Positions 23,185 to 33,991 of a DNA stretch of 64,000 nt are shown one piece after another; the first letter of the stretch is position 1, and each line of letters begins with the position of its first letter. The position numbers and the translations under genes are program-made. The notes beneath the pieces were generated by a model that was not told the DNA's origin, did no database searches, and was given only the letters and a program-made list of their open reading frames with translations. This DNA comes from Isoetes taiwanensis. Taxonomy: Eukaryota > Streptophyta > Lycopodiopsida > Isoetales > Isoetaceae. The stretch spans positions 3,518,451-3,582,450 of the forward strand of contig JAJEKV010000060.1 in assembly GCA_021234155.1 (NCBI GenBank), given 5' to 3'.

Positions 23185-23278
<94 letters not shown>
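23185..23278. repeat. (GA)47 microsatellite at LINE 3' end
   Basis: Pure GA dinucleotide tract abutting the 3' UTR of the minus-strand LINE that starts at 23279. On the element's sense strand it is a (TC)n tail. Confidence 0.95.
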
Positions 23279-23280
<2 letters not shown>

Positions 23281-23354
23281 GAGGCGAGGTGAGGTGTTTA
23301 TTATGTCTTGTTGAGGCCTAACAGGCCTATAAGACAGAAGAAAGTAATGTAACA

Positions 23355-26300
23355 TCATAAGTTTCCACCGGCATCATCGGTGGAGGTACTACTCTCACTC
23401 TCCAAATGTGGATCACTAAAATAATCACTAACAGTTTTCACTCTCTTGGAGTGTCTCTCTCGATGCTCAATCACATCAGATACAAAATAACATATTTTCT
23501 TAGTGGGGAGCTCAAACAACTCTACCAAGGATGATGCATATATGTCATACTTACCTCTGATATCCTCATAGAATGAACACCATAGCAGTGTGTGACACTC
23601 ATCTTCTATGTGCCCTCCATCACATAGTTCACATGTGCGCTGCTCCCTAGGTATCCCATACCACCTTCCCGTTTCTATCTTCAAGTGATGCGAGCTCAAC
23701 CTTAAGCATGCCAACCCATGGCGAAAGTGCAAAGATATCCCATCCGATAGATATTTAGCTTCCGTGAGCTGTGGATTGATAGATGTGCGGTAGAAGAACA
23801 TCTTAGTCTCAGGTGCTCTCCATAGTTTTTCGTGCATGCGCTGCGTCACCAGCTTACGCATATCCTCTTTACTGCCCACTAAATCTTCCATTTTAAGATT
23901 CCATTTTTTCAGCCACATCTCTGCATCATGATATCACCCTTTCTCCTTGCTGGCACTCATTGCTATATGCGACAAGCGATCATCTTCCAAGCGGCGGACT
24001 CTGGCAATGTATACTGCAAAATGTAGTATAGCTTCACATTCTAGCGGGAGCAAGCCTCCTTCTGCTAACATCATAGAATACGGTGTCTGTAATTTGACCC
24101 CTAGTTCAGAATGCAAGAATCTCTTTTGTAGTTTTTCAATAGACAACCACAAATTAGCTGGAAGACTAGGGCCCCACACCTCACAACCATATAGAATGAC
24201 CGTCTGAACCAATGTTTTAAAAAGCATTTTCTTCATGTGCCAATCCCACAAATGAATTCTCTTACATATCTTCTGCAGCATGCATAAGGCCTTAAGCCCA
24301 TTGTTGTATCTTTGCTCAACACATAAATTCCACCTATATCCACTCTCAAAGATGACCCCTAAGTATTTGAAAGATGTCACTGTCTCCAGCTGGTGTCCTT
24401 TATATTGGAATACATGTTTTGCGCGAGTGCCAACGACCATAACTTTTGTTTTAGCTATATTCACCTCCAAACCAGTTTTGTCACAGAAAGCAGCGAGTAT
24501 CTCAAGATGTGTGTCTAGCCCTTGCTTAGTTCTAGCAATTAAGACCACATCATCCGCATATAACAAGAGTGAAATCACATGTTCAGCCAAAAGGGCACCT
24601 GGACCACCATTATATACAATCCAATCCTCTAATTCATCTATGAATATGCCAAATAATGTAGGAGACAGCGGGCACCCCTGCTTCACACCAATGTTGCTAT
24701 GTATGCGTTCGTTGCAAAGATCATACCAAGGTTGGGATAGCTCTACTAGGACCTTGTCATATAATGCTCGGACAGCCTCTCTCAATTTTGTCGGGACATT
24801 CAAAGCATCCATTCTTGCCCACAGTTTATCACGTGGCACCGTATCAAATGCCTTAGTGTAATCCACAAAGACCATGAATAGAGGTTTTTTCTTCCCCTTC
24901 ACGCTTTCTACTATAACACGCAATGTCACCAACTGGTCTGTCGTAGAATGGCAAGGCCTAAATCCTGCTTGTCCCTTTGCTCTCACTGCATTCTCCTCTG
25001 CCCAAAAACTCAGTTTCTTCTCAACAACGGTAGCGAAGAGTTTAGCCCACAAATTGCTTACCATAATCGTCCGATAATTATTCACATCTGATGTATTACC
25101 TCCTTTTAGCACAGGTACTACTCGATTGCACTGCCATTCTGTTGGGAATCCTTGAACCATCACCTTATTGAACATACGGGTAACAAAGTCTATAATTGAG
25201 TCCCCTGCCCATTTTATTAGTTCCGCCACAAGACCAATATTGTCTGCTGCCTTGCCATTAGATAGGCGTTTAATGCCATTGCAAATGTCATCAGGGGCAA
25301 AAATGTCTTTATTGCTGGCTGGTGAAAACGGGGGATCATGTACTCCCTCCTTATGATATAGCATGCGGACATGGTTAATCAGCATATCAGAAGGTAATCC
25401 ATTCTCCTGTTTTTTCTTCACTTTCATCTTATTCCAGAAGCTCTTTGGATGCACTATCCATTCCGAGATGAGTTTCTCCTGTCTAACTTTCATGTAGGCC
25501 CTCTTTTTCTTTCTAGTCAATCTCCTATATAATAGCAACATCTCTTTTTTCTCATTTTCTGGTGCCTCAATGAATCTTTTGCGTGCTTGCTTGCATTCTG
25601 CATCAAACCAAGAATTACACGGTAATCCTTTGGCTGCCCTGTTAGAATGGAAACAGGATCGAGCTGCTTGCAATAATGCCTGGATAATACAATCATTCAT
25701 CTCAGACACATTATCATGGTCTTGCAAGGCTGCCCCATCCATCATTGCCTTGTATTTCTCTTGCTTTCTGCTGTCCACCCGATATCCACGAGGTGCAAGC
25801 ACAACTGGCCCTTCTATAATTGCTTTTTTTTTAGCCAAGATAGAAAATAATAAGGGATTGTGGTCAGATTCAACTCTCCCTTCACCTATTCTGAAATCCT
25901 TTATAGATGCAATAGCATTTTCATTCCCAATCACATAATCCACAACACTTTTTTCTTTACATGTAAAAGCATCAGTGCCAGGGAATCTACCTAGTCCATT
26001 ACAGATACGAAAATCAAAGCTTGTGCACAATGCAAGTAATAACTTACCCATAGAGGTCATCCGAGCAGTGTCTTTAGAGGTCCGCATCCAGCCCAGCTCC
26101 TCCACCTCTGCCTCGTCCAATTCATCAAACCATAGTACTTCACCTTCATCTCCTATTATGCGGGCTTGAGCTGCAGCAGTTCTAGCATTAAAATCTCCTA
26201 CCAATAACATCACCGAGAGAAAGATAATGCATTATATCCTGCTCAATGTGGTAGAAAGGGTCACTGCTATCCAAATCAGCCCTCTTGTAAGCTTTCTTAT

Positions 26301-26658
26301 CCAAGGGAGCAAAGTAGCAGACTGCAATATACATCTTAGCATCATCGCCACCTCTTTGCAATTTCAGCCAAATGTACTGATTGTGCGGATCCTTTTTTAT
26401 TTCTTTTAGCATGGATGAATACGCACTCCTCACATAGCATGCAATTCCACCATTTCCCTTAGGCCCATTGCCAAATCTAGCATTCCATAGGGAAGAGAAC
26501 AACTGAAAACCACTTAACTCTGGCAAGCCACATTCCTCATGCTCATGGGTCTCTACAAAACAAATTGCATCTAATTCCTCTAGCATTGGGGCCATACCTT
26601 GAGCTTTACCATCGTTCAGCTTATTTATGTTCCAAACCCCAAGCCTGAAGGCCTCGAT
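23355..26658 (-). pseudogene. LINE copy 1 ORF2: endonuclease and reverse transcriptase
   Basis: Starts in frame right after the ORF1 stop: VIEAFRLGVWNINKL, then ICFVETHEHEECGLPEL (EN). A small deletion near 26210 shifts frame before MLLVGDFNAR. 23934-26213 gives the EN end (DHNPLLF) and the RT: NNYRTIMVSNLWAKLFATVV, QAGFRPCHSTTDQLVTL, FVDYTKAFDTVPRDKLW, GVKQGCPLSPTLFGIFIDEL, LLLYADDVVLIAR, EVNIAKTKVMVVG, FKYLGVIF. A TGA at 23934-23936 replaces a Trp that copy 2 keeps (SKGWYADF). The rest carries the zinc motif CELCDGGHIEDECHTLLWC and an acidic end. The only ATG near the start (26595) lies after the WNIN motif. Confidence 0.92.
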
Positions 26659-26661
26659 TAC

Positions 26662-27369
26662 CTATTGATCAATGACCACCTTCCCCTTCCTCCAGTACAC
26701 CTTCTTCTGGTTGGCACGAGCTTCCTTGAATTTTTGTATCTCAATTTTGTGGGCTTCATATTGCTCTCTAGTGAAGTCTTCATTTATCCATATCTTCTTT
26801 CCCTTTAGAAGTTTTCGCTGCTTAAGTACCTGTGCTCTGTCATTTCTGCTCAGGAATTTCACAACAGTTTGCCTCGGTTGATCTCCCTTTTTGCCCACTC
26901 GGAATGCATCACAGATGTGTGGCTTGAGCTGCAAATTCTCCATGAAGAAAGCTTCAACTTTATCTTGGATATGCTCCTCGTCCTCTTCATCAAGTCCCAC
27001 AATGCGCAGGTTATTCCTGCGCTCATGGCTATCCAGGATAGAAGAGATTCTATCCTCCACAGTTTCATTCACTACTGCCTGCATAATCACAGGCGCATCA
27101 TAGGCATCATGCTCATTGGCTTCCTTCTCACTCTTCAAATATTGGATTTCCTCTTTCAGTTCAGCACGAATCTTCTCTACCTCTTTCTCAAGTTCAATTG
27201 CCATTAGCTTCTTGATTTCGCTCAATAGTTCTTCTCTCACATTACTCAGGAATTCCTTCATAAATGAGGTCTTAAAATCTGTCAGCATATCCTTGAAAGC
27301 CTGTAGCATATCTGAACCTGCGTTGAGACTTGGATTTGACTGCAGCGGCCATTGCTGCCACATGGACAT
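26662..27369 (-). CDS. LINE copy 1 ORF1 (coiled coil and RRM-like nucleic-acid chaperone)
   Basis: 235 aa from a true ATG at 27369. Residues about 20-95 form a charged coiled coil (ELEKEVEKIRAELKEEIQYL). The C-terminal half resembles the L1 ORF1p RRM/CTD: RRNNLRIVGLDEEDEEHIQD, DAFRVGKKGDQPRQTVVKFL, KGKKIWINEDFTREQYEAH. Family members trimerise and coat LINE RNA. It ends in VVIDQ and a UAG (26662-26664), with ORF2 continuing in the same frame. Intact, in contrast with ORF2. Confidence 0.88.
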   Translation of the reverse strand: MSMWQQWPLQSNPSLNAGSDMLQAFKDMLTDFKTSFMKEFLSNVREELLSEIKKLMAIELEKEVEKIRAELKEEIQYLKSEKEANEHDAYDAPVIMQAVVNETVEDRISSILDSHERRNNLRIVGLDEEDEEHIQDKVEAFFMENLQLKPHICDAFRVGKKGDQPRQTVVKFLSRNDRAQVLKQRKLLKGKKIWINEDFTREQYEAHKIEIQKFKEARANQKKVYWRKGKVVIDQ

Positions 27370-27519
27370 TGCCGGATGTTGATAGGGGTTGGAGCCCCAT
27401 TCCTCGGTTCCCCCGAAGCAAGACTACCGCCTCGATGCGTAATCGTTTTATAGCAAAGGGGCGGAATTGCTTTTTTTTTGGGCACTAGTTGTCCTTATCT
27501 GTTTATCATTATCAAATGC

Positions 27520-27520
<1 letters not shown>

Positions 27521-27597
<77 letters not shown>
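27521..27597. repeat. (GA)n microsatellite at LINE copy 1 5' end
   Basis: About 77 bp of GA abutting the LINE 5' UTR. Confidence 0.95.
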
Positions 27598-27599
<2 letters not shown>

Positions 27600-27627
27600 T
27601 ATTTTTTACGTCGTAGCACAAGCCAGC

Positions 27628-27822
27628 ATAGAGAGACTATGAGCAAGGCGCTAGACATCCAGCGAATTTTGAGTGTTCTAGAACCTGGAACACTCTATTG
27701 GCGCACCATGGGTCGCCTTGATGGGATATAGAGAGAGAAAGGGGAAAAAGCAAGGCTATAGAGAGAGGGAAAAAGGAAGGGCAGAGAGAAAGAAGGCTAG
27801 AGAGACAGTGGAGAAGGAAGGG

Positions 27823-27826
<4 letters not shown>
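27628..27826. repeat. GA-rich repeat block, copy 2
   Basis: Contains GAGACTATGAGCAAGGCGCT followed directly by the GAATTTTGAGTGTTCTAGAA block and the purine-rich stretch seen in copy 1 at 22951-23110, with about 95 percent identity by eye. It separates the two LINEs. Confidence 0.85.
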
Positions 27827-27916
<90 letters not shown>

Positions 27917-27930
27917 AAGAAAGAAAGAAA
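27827..27930. repeat. (GA)n-(GAAA)n tail of LINE copy 2
   Basis: GA dinucleotides (to about 27911) then four GAAA units before the LINE 3' UTR; sense-strand tail is (TTTC)4(TC)n. Confidence 0.95.
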
Positions 27931-28010
27931 TTTGATTATTTTCGCCTACTAGACCATCAGGTCTATGAGACGTGCTTTTTAACAAAAAGACTGTAAAAAA
28001 ACCACAGAGT

Positions 28011-31000
28011 TTATACAGCATCTCCCTCAGTTGGGAGGATACCGGTCTCCTCTCCTAAATATGACTCGTAATCCTCTAAAAGTGTTTTGTATCCACGTAC
28101 ATACTGTTCTCTCAATTCTAGAATGTCTGTTAGGAATTTACCGATTACCTTCGCAGGTAGATTACTCCACAAGGGTATTGACTCTAACTGCATGATGTCC
28201 TCTTATGTCTTGGTATGCTGGGCAATGTAAAATGACATGGGACTCGTCCTCTAGGGTGTTCTCCTCACATACTCTGCACAAACGGAGTTCTTGCGGTATA
28301 TCTCCCCACCGACCCACCTCAATCCCTAGATGGTGAGAGCTGAGACGCATTCTGCATATTGTGTGTCTCTTATGCAGTGAAATGTTTTCTCTCAGGCAAG
28401 ACATTTCTTTCAGCTCTGGATTCATCCATTTCCTGTAATTTTCCATTTTTTGCTTACCCCCGCTCCACATCTTTTGTTTTACTTTTTCCCCTACATATAG
28501 CCTTGCCTGCAATGCATCTGTTGGGATATTCTCAACAGCAATGTCCCATTTTTTAAGCCATTTAAGGAAGTCAGCATACCACCCTTTGCTTTCACTGTGT
28601 TTCATAGCAGCATGTGGTAGGGCTTGGTCATCCAAGGCCTTTAATTTCCATACATATACGACTGTTTGGCATAGGGCTTCACCCTCTAAAGGCATTAGAC
28701 CTGCCTCTGCAAGCAACATAGCATAAGGCGTTTGTACCTTTACTCCCATTTCCGCAAGTAGAAACTTCTTTAGGACTCTTTCTAATTTCTTCCATCCGTC
28801 TAAAGATAATCCCGGTCCCCATATTGCACATCCATACAAGACTGCCTGTTGGACCAATGCGCAAAACAATCTTTTCTTTAGCCCAAAGTCAACAATGTCT
28901 GCATTTTTGCATTGCTGCTACATCACAAACAATGCTTTCAGCCCCCCATCAACTCTTTGGTCCACCGCCTTATTCCACCTATAAGATTGATCCACTAGCA
29001 GACCTAGATATTTATAGGTAGGTACTACGTCCACCTTGTCCCCTTTGTAACTGAAAACATACTTGTCCGTCTTCTGAGTGCCAAATACCATAATTTTAGT
29101 TTTGGATAGGTTGACTCTCATGTCCATCACCTCACAGAAAGCCGCTAGAGCTGCTAAGTGTTTTTGTAGCCCCTCCTCGCTTCTAGCAAATATGACTACA
29201 TCATCAGCGTATAGAAGCAGAAAAATTACATACCCCATTAGAGTTGCCCCGTCTCCTCCACTTTTAGCGATCCAATCTTCTAACTCATCAATAAAAATCC
29301 CGAACAAAGTAGGTGATAGCGGACACCCCTGTTTTACCCCAATATTGCTCTCGATTCCCACATCCTGTGGCAGAGGAAAAGACAAGTGTACCCAAACTTT
29401 TTCATATAGCGTGGCAACTGCGTTTTGGAAGTGTGCTGGAACCCCTAATTTCTCCATTCTTTTCCATATGTTTGCTCTTCTTACTGTGTCAAACGCTTTA
29501 GAGAAATAAAAAAAGAGCGTAAAAAGTGGTTTCTTTGTCTTTTTCACATAATCTATTATAGTTCTGAGCACCAAGATATGGTCTACCGTAGCTTTTTTGG
29601 GCCTAAAACCTGCTTGCATATTAGATCTTTTTCCATTCTCCTCTGCCCAGGAGCTTATTTTATGCTCTACTATGGTTGCAAAAAGCTTTGCAAAGAGGCT
29701 GCTGACCATGATCATTCTGTAGTTGTTGGGATCCCCTGTGTCCCCCGATTTATGCACAGGAACTACCCTGTTCATTTGCCAACTATGTGGGAAGCCATCA
29801 CGTATAGCAGCATTCAGCAATTTACCAATCACTTCTGCTGTCTTCGGTCCCACCCACTTAACCATCTCGGCCTTTAAACCAAACATATCTGATGCTTTCC
29901 CATTAGCAAGTTTCTGGAGCCCTCTCTCCACATCTACTGCGTGGATCAATAGATTATCATTACTCTTTCCCAGTCTCTCATCAATACCATCTACGTAGTA
30001 CAGCTTCTTAATCTGATGTATAAGTTTATCGGGTTCTAGATCTGGCCCTTTAGCTGCTTTACATTTCAGTTTACTCCAGAATCTTTTCGGGTCCTTCGCC
30101 AGCATGTCCACCATTTCCAATTGCCTTATTGTTGTGAACTCTCTCTTTTTCCTCCTTACCATTTTCATGTAAATATTTCTCTTTTCCCGCTTATCCATTT
30201 CCTTAGCTTCCTTGTATAGCTTGCGTGCCTTTTTGCATTCATTATCAAACCAATGGTTACATGGCAGCCCCTGGGCTCTTCGAAAAGAGCTAAAGCATTC
30301 GGTCGCAGCCTCTAACAGAATCACACTGAGCTTAGCATCTATATCACTAGCCTGTTCTGGCCATTGCATATTTTTCACCTTATGCTCACAAAGATCCATG
30401 TACATCTTTGCTTTATGAAAATCAAAAGAAAGCGGAATGTAGCTCTTACCTGGTGTCATATGATTCAGCTTGCTTGGGAGTTTTAACTCAAAGATTAGCG
30501 GCATGTGATCTGACTCCGGGCAGTCCCCGATGTGAAAATCATGAATTAGTTCCAACGAGTGTTCTCCAGCAACTAAGTAATCTACCACACTCATGCCTGT
30601 TCCCATTGATCCCACTGATGTGCATTTTCCTGAGAGTGGGTACTTGGCAATCCCATTGTAAACAACCAAACCTAAGCCCCCACACATGTTCAAGAAGTGT
30701 CCTCCTTGAGGCGTAACATACTCATAAGTATCTTCAGTGTTTCTCCCCCATCCAGCTTTGCATACCTCAGCTTCGTCAAGCATTTCTAGCCAAATTGCCT
30801 CCTTGGATGCGCCTACCATGTTTGCCTGTTTATTTGCTATGCGAGCATTGAAATCCCCTATTAGGATTATTTCTCCAAGGTTCATAATCTCTAATATATC
30901 TTGTTCGAGATAGAAAAATGGGTCATCCCTATCCAGATCATACCGATCATAGATTGGTGATTCCCGAGGCGGAAAATAGCATCCTCCAACAAAGACCTTC

Positions 31001-31308
31001 CGGTCTGCACCTACCAATTCCACCCATAAAGTTTGTTTGGAAGAGTGTTTCTCAACTCTTCTGACTAAATGTGTTAACTTTGTTCTGCAGTAGCAAGCAA
31101 TACCTCCAAAGCCCCTTAATCTCCATCCCTTTTTATACCAAACAGAGTCTATGCATACAAAACCTGGTAAATCCGGTAAACTAAGCTCTTCATGTTCATG
31201 TGTCTCCGTAAAAAAGATAATATCCCACTTCTCTATTTCTAATGATTTCAGCTTGGTTATGTCTAGGCCGTTTATATTCCACGCACATAACCTGATGGTC
31301 GCAAGTTC
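28011..31308 (-). pseudogene. LINE copy 2 ORF2: endonuclease and reverse transcriptase
   Basis: Open directly after the ORF1 UAG: ELATIRLCAWNINGLDITKL, IIFFTETHEHEELSLPDLPG, GGIACYCRTK, IILIGDFNARIAN, ESDHMPLIF (EN). RT: NNYRMIMVSSLFAKLFATIV, QAGFRPKKATVDHILVL, FFYFSKAFDTVRRANIW, GVKQGCPLSPTLFGIFIDEL, LLLYADDVVIFAR, RVNLSKTKIMVFG, YKYLGLLV. An in-frame TAG at 28918-28920 replaces a probable Gln in the thumb. Then LYGCAIWGPGLS and the zinc motif CRVCEENTLEDESHVILHC. A frameshift near 28170 precedes the last 60 codons. There is no ATG in this frame before the middle of the endonuclease. Confidence 0.92.
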
Positions 31309-32530
31309 CTATTCAAGGTCCTCCACGACTACTTTCCCTCCTTTCCAATATGCGCGTTGCCCATTCTGTCTGGCTTCTTTCAGTTTCTGGATCTCCCCCT
31401 GCCTTACTGTCATTTGTGCCTTTGTTAAATCCTCATTTATCCATATCCTTTCTCCTCTTAACTCAGTCCTTTTCTGCAAAACCCGAGCTCTGTGTTCTCT
31501 GCTGGAAAATTTTACCACAATGTTTCTTCCTTTCTCGGATGGCCGCCCTACTCGGAAGGCATCAATCACACCATGTTCCTGAATGCGAAGTTTTTCAGTC
31601 ATAATCTTTTGGATTTCATCTCTTGTGTTTTCACGGTCTCCTTCAGGTAGCCCCACGAACCTCAGATTCAGTGCTTTTTGCTGCCGCTCCTGCTGTTCTA
31701 AGACACTGTCCATTCGGTCATTTAATTTATTAATGACCTCAGCCATAGAACCGCCTTCTTCGTCTCCCACATAGCCCTGTTGTGTGTCAATCCCTTGCCT
31801 TGGGTTTTCCTTTATCATTGCCAGTTCTTGTCGAATAGAAATGTTCTCAGCCTTTAAAGATTGGAGGGATTCAGTCATACCTTGCATGAGTTCCAGCATT
31901 TTCGCTTCCCTGATTGCAGCTTCTTTCTTGGAGTATTCCATCATTTCCAGGATCTTCATCATCAAATTGCGAGAGGCTGAAATTTCAGTAAGCATCTGGT
32001 ATAGGAAACCCTGTGTGTTTTCAAAGCCCATCCCTGGTGTTTGCATCCCAAAAGTACCAGATGGGCAGAACGCAGGTGCCTGCCCCATTGCCTGATTCAT
32101 GCTGAAGCTTTGCTGAGGATGAAAGCTTGATGGTCCAAACTGTGAGACAGGTGGAATCGGTCCAGTCTGAGACGTTTTTGAGCCAGCCGACACTAGGATA
32201 TCTTCAGCAGAAACTCCATTCATGCCGAAACTCTGCTCAGGCTGAGGCTTTGTTGGCCCAATGGGCGAAATCGGCCCTGCTTGAGAGACTCCAGTCCCAA
32301 CAAATGGGCTTGCCTCCCCTACCGAGAAATCTGTATCAGAGATACTGTCGACATCAGAACTGCCCACTGGGCTCTTCTTCTGTATTTTATTATTTCCTTT
32401 TCCTGTCACCACAGCTATGGTCGCATCCTTGCCCTGGTTCAGAATAGATGCCCCTGTTTTAGATGTCTCATGCGACCCGCTGTTGGACCCATCGCCCCCA
32501 CTGCTGCCAGCTTTGGACCCATCGACCTTC
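31309..32530 (-). CDS. LINE copy 2 ORF1, N-terminally truncated
   Basis: Low-complexity Ser/Gly/Pro-rich N-terminal part ([19 protein letters not shown]; repeated PxxQSF motifs), coiled coil (about [19 protein letters not shown]), then the RRM-like region [56 protein letters not shown]. It ends VVVEDLE and a UAG at 31309-31311. Upstream the frame runs into the GA tract, which on this strand would encode (Ser-Leu)n; that reading is a by-product of truncation, as no ATG is present. Confidence 0.85.
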
Positions 32531-32531
32531 T

Positions 32532-32654
<123 letters not shown>

Positions 32655-32715
32655 TGTAGAGAGAGAATGTGTAGAGAGAGACTATGAGCAAGGCGCTAGA
32701 GAGAGAATGTGAGCA

Positions 32716-33364
32716 CGAGGCTCATTGTAGGGAGTTTGGTGCAAGCACGAGTGATGAGAGTGCTGGCTTATCTTGAGTTTTTTAAGGTTGCATTTGTCAG
32801 TGATATGGGACAATGGTACGTGCTAATGAACAGTCTAGACGCTTAGAGAATTTATGTTGCTTGTGATTTCTCCCTTACATCGGATACACCAGCATGGGGG
32901 GTTCTACTGTCTAGATATGGTGGGGTGCATTTGCATGGCAGATTGGTGAATTCCATATGTATGTTCTTGCTATCAGTCTATCCATGTGTGTTCTTGCTGT
33001 CAAACTCTATGTGATAACTCTTATGCATGTTACTAACACGTGAAAGCATGTCCAGGTTCTTTGATAGCTGGCGGGACTACGTGTGTATATAGTTATCTTG
33101 TATTGTTGTCATCTTCTTATATATATACATGGCTTTCATGTATATAGCATTGTGGGAGGTAGTACTTGTTCTGTGTACTCTGATGATTTATCTGAATATG
33201 AATCGAAGTTTTCGAGACTAAATTTTTTTGGGTCTATAACATATACTTTTGGGTATTCTTGAAGCTAATTATAATAGCCTTATGATGTCCTAAAGGCTTC
33301 ATGTCATGCTCTGTTCTTTTGTCATATAGGGTCTTGAATATAATTTGTGGTAACTGGTCTACGA
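32716..33364. other. Intergenic gap
   Basis: T-rich sequence without recognisable coding. Nothing else seen. Confidence 0.5.
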
Positions 33365-33448
33365 GCCATTTATCCCATGCATAAAAGCTGTTTACATGCG
33401 ATTATATGTTAGGAGAAAGAACCATTTATTTTGCAACATTAGACGAAA

Positions 33449-33480
<32 letters not shown>

Positions 33481-33991
33481 ATGATTTTTATCGTCCACTG
33501 AGACCAATTGGCCTATGGGACCTAGAAGGAACGCAACAAACTTATTACTGTCCGAGTTTAAAAACCCCCGCCCCGAAGGGTTTTCGAGGGAAAAACCGTG
33601 GCAGTAATAAGAATGTTGTCAAATTGTACAAGTATACATCATCATGAAATAAATGTATATATACATATCAAGTGTGTGCCCGAGGACATAGCTGATCTCG
33701 CATGTCCATAACCTCCTGAAAGTATGATCCCAGCACCCGTACGGAAGCCTGCTCAATGTGGATGCAAAAGCTTTGCATTTGGAATGGAGAAGGAAGCAAT
33801 TAGTAAAGTAAAGACAGTGAGATGGTGGCCATTTATTCCATGCATAGAAGCTGTTTACATGCAATTATATGTTAGGAGAAAGAAACATTGTATTTTGCAA
33901 CATTAGAAGGCAGCTCGACAAAGATGCAAAAGCTTTGCATTTGGAATGGAGAAGGAAGCAATTAGTAAAGTAAGGACGGTGAGATGGTGGC
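33365..33991. repeat. ~155-bp tandem duplication (X-Y, X'-Y') interrupted by a LINE fragment
   Basis: X (33365-33443) matches X' (33828-33907); Y (33761-33829) matches Y' (33923-33991). The order is X, insertion, Y, X', Y'. The intact second unit keeps a 15-bp X-Y link (aggcagctcgacaaa) that the first unit lacks. An ATG-initiated frame in Y' (MEKEAISKVRTVRWWLGIDK) has coding-like character but no match. Confidence 0.85.
33444..33760 (-). mobile_element. LINE 3'-UTR fragment with (GAAA)n tail
   Basis: Minus-strand sense copy of the 3' end seen at 17881-18130: shares GAGACCAATTGGCCTATGGG, CCCGCCCCGAAGGGTTTTCG and CATAACCTCCTGAAAGTATG. The tail at 33450-33480 is GAAA repeated, so the same family uses different microsatellite tails. 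5'-truncated within the 3' UTR or ORF2 end, with no coding left. Confidence 0.85.

Larger units (their letters stand above)
23279..27520 (-). mobile_element. LINE copy 1, near full length, flanked by GA tracts
   Basis: Order in minus-strand sense: 5' UTR of about 150 bp (27370-27520), ORF1, one UAG, ORF2, short 3' UTR with the stem-loop AGGCCT-3 nt-AGGCCT (23314-23328), then (TC)n. ORF2 is broken by a small deletion and one nonsense codon. The deduced enzyme (APE endonuclease, RT, C-terminal CX2CX8HX4C motif) looks closer to Jockey/I/CR1-type LINEs than to plant L1; a tree would be needed to place it. Confidence 0.9.

Noticed and set aside
24280-24861. 193-codon plus-strand ORF opposite LINE copy 1
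   Set aside because: Shadow of the RT coding on the other strand; no independent motifs.
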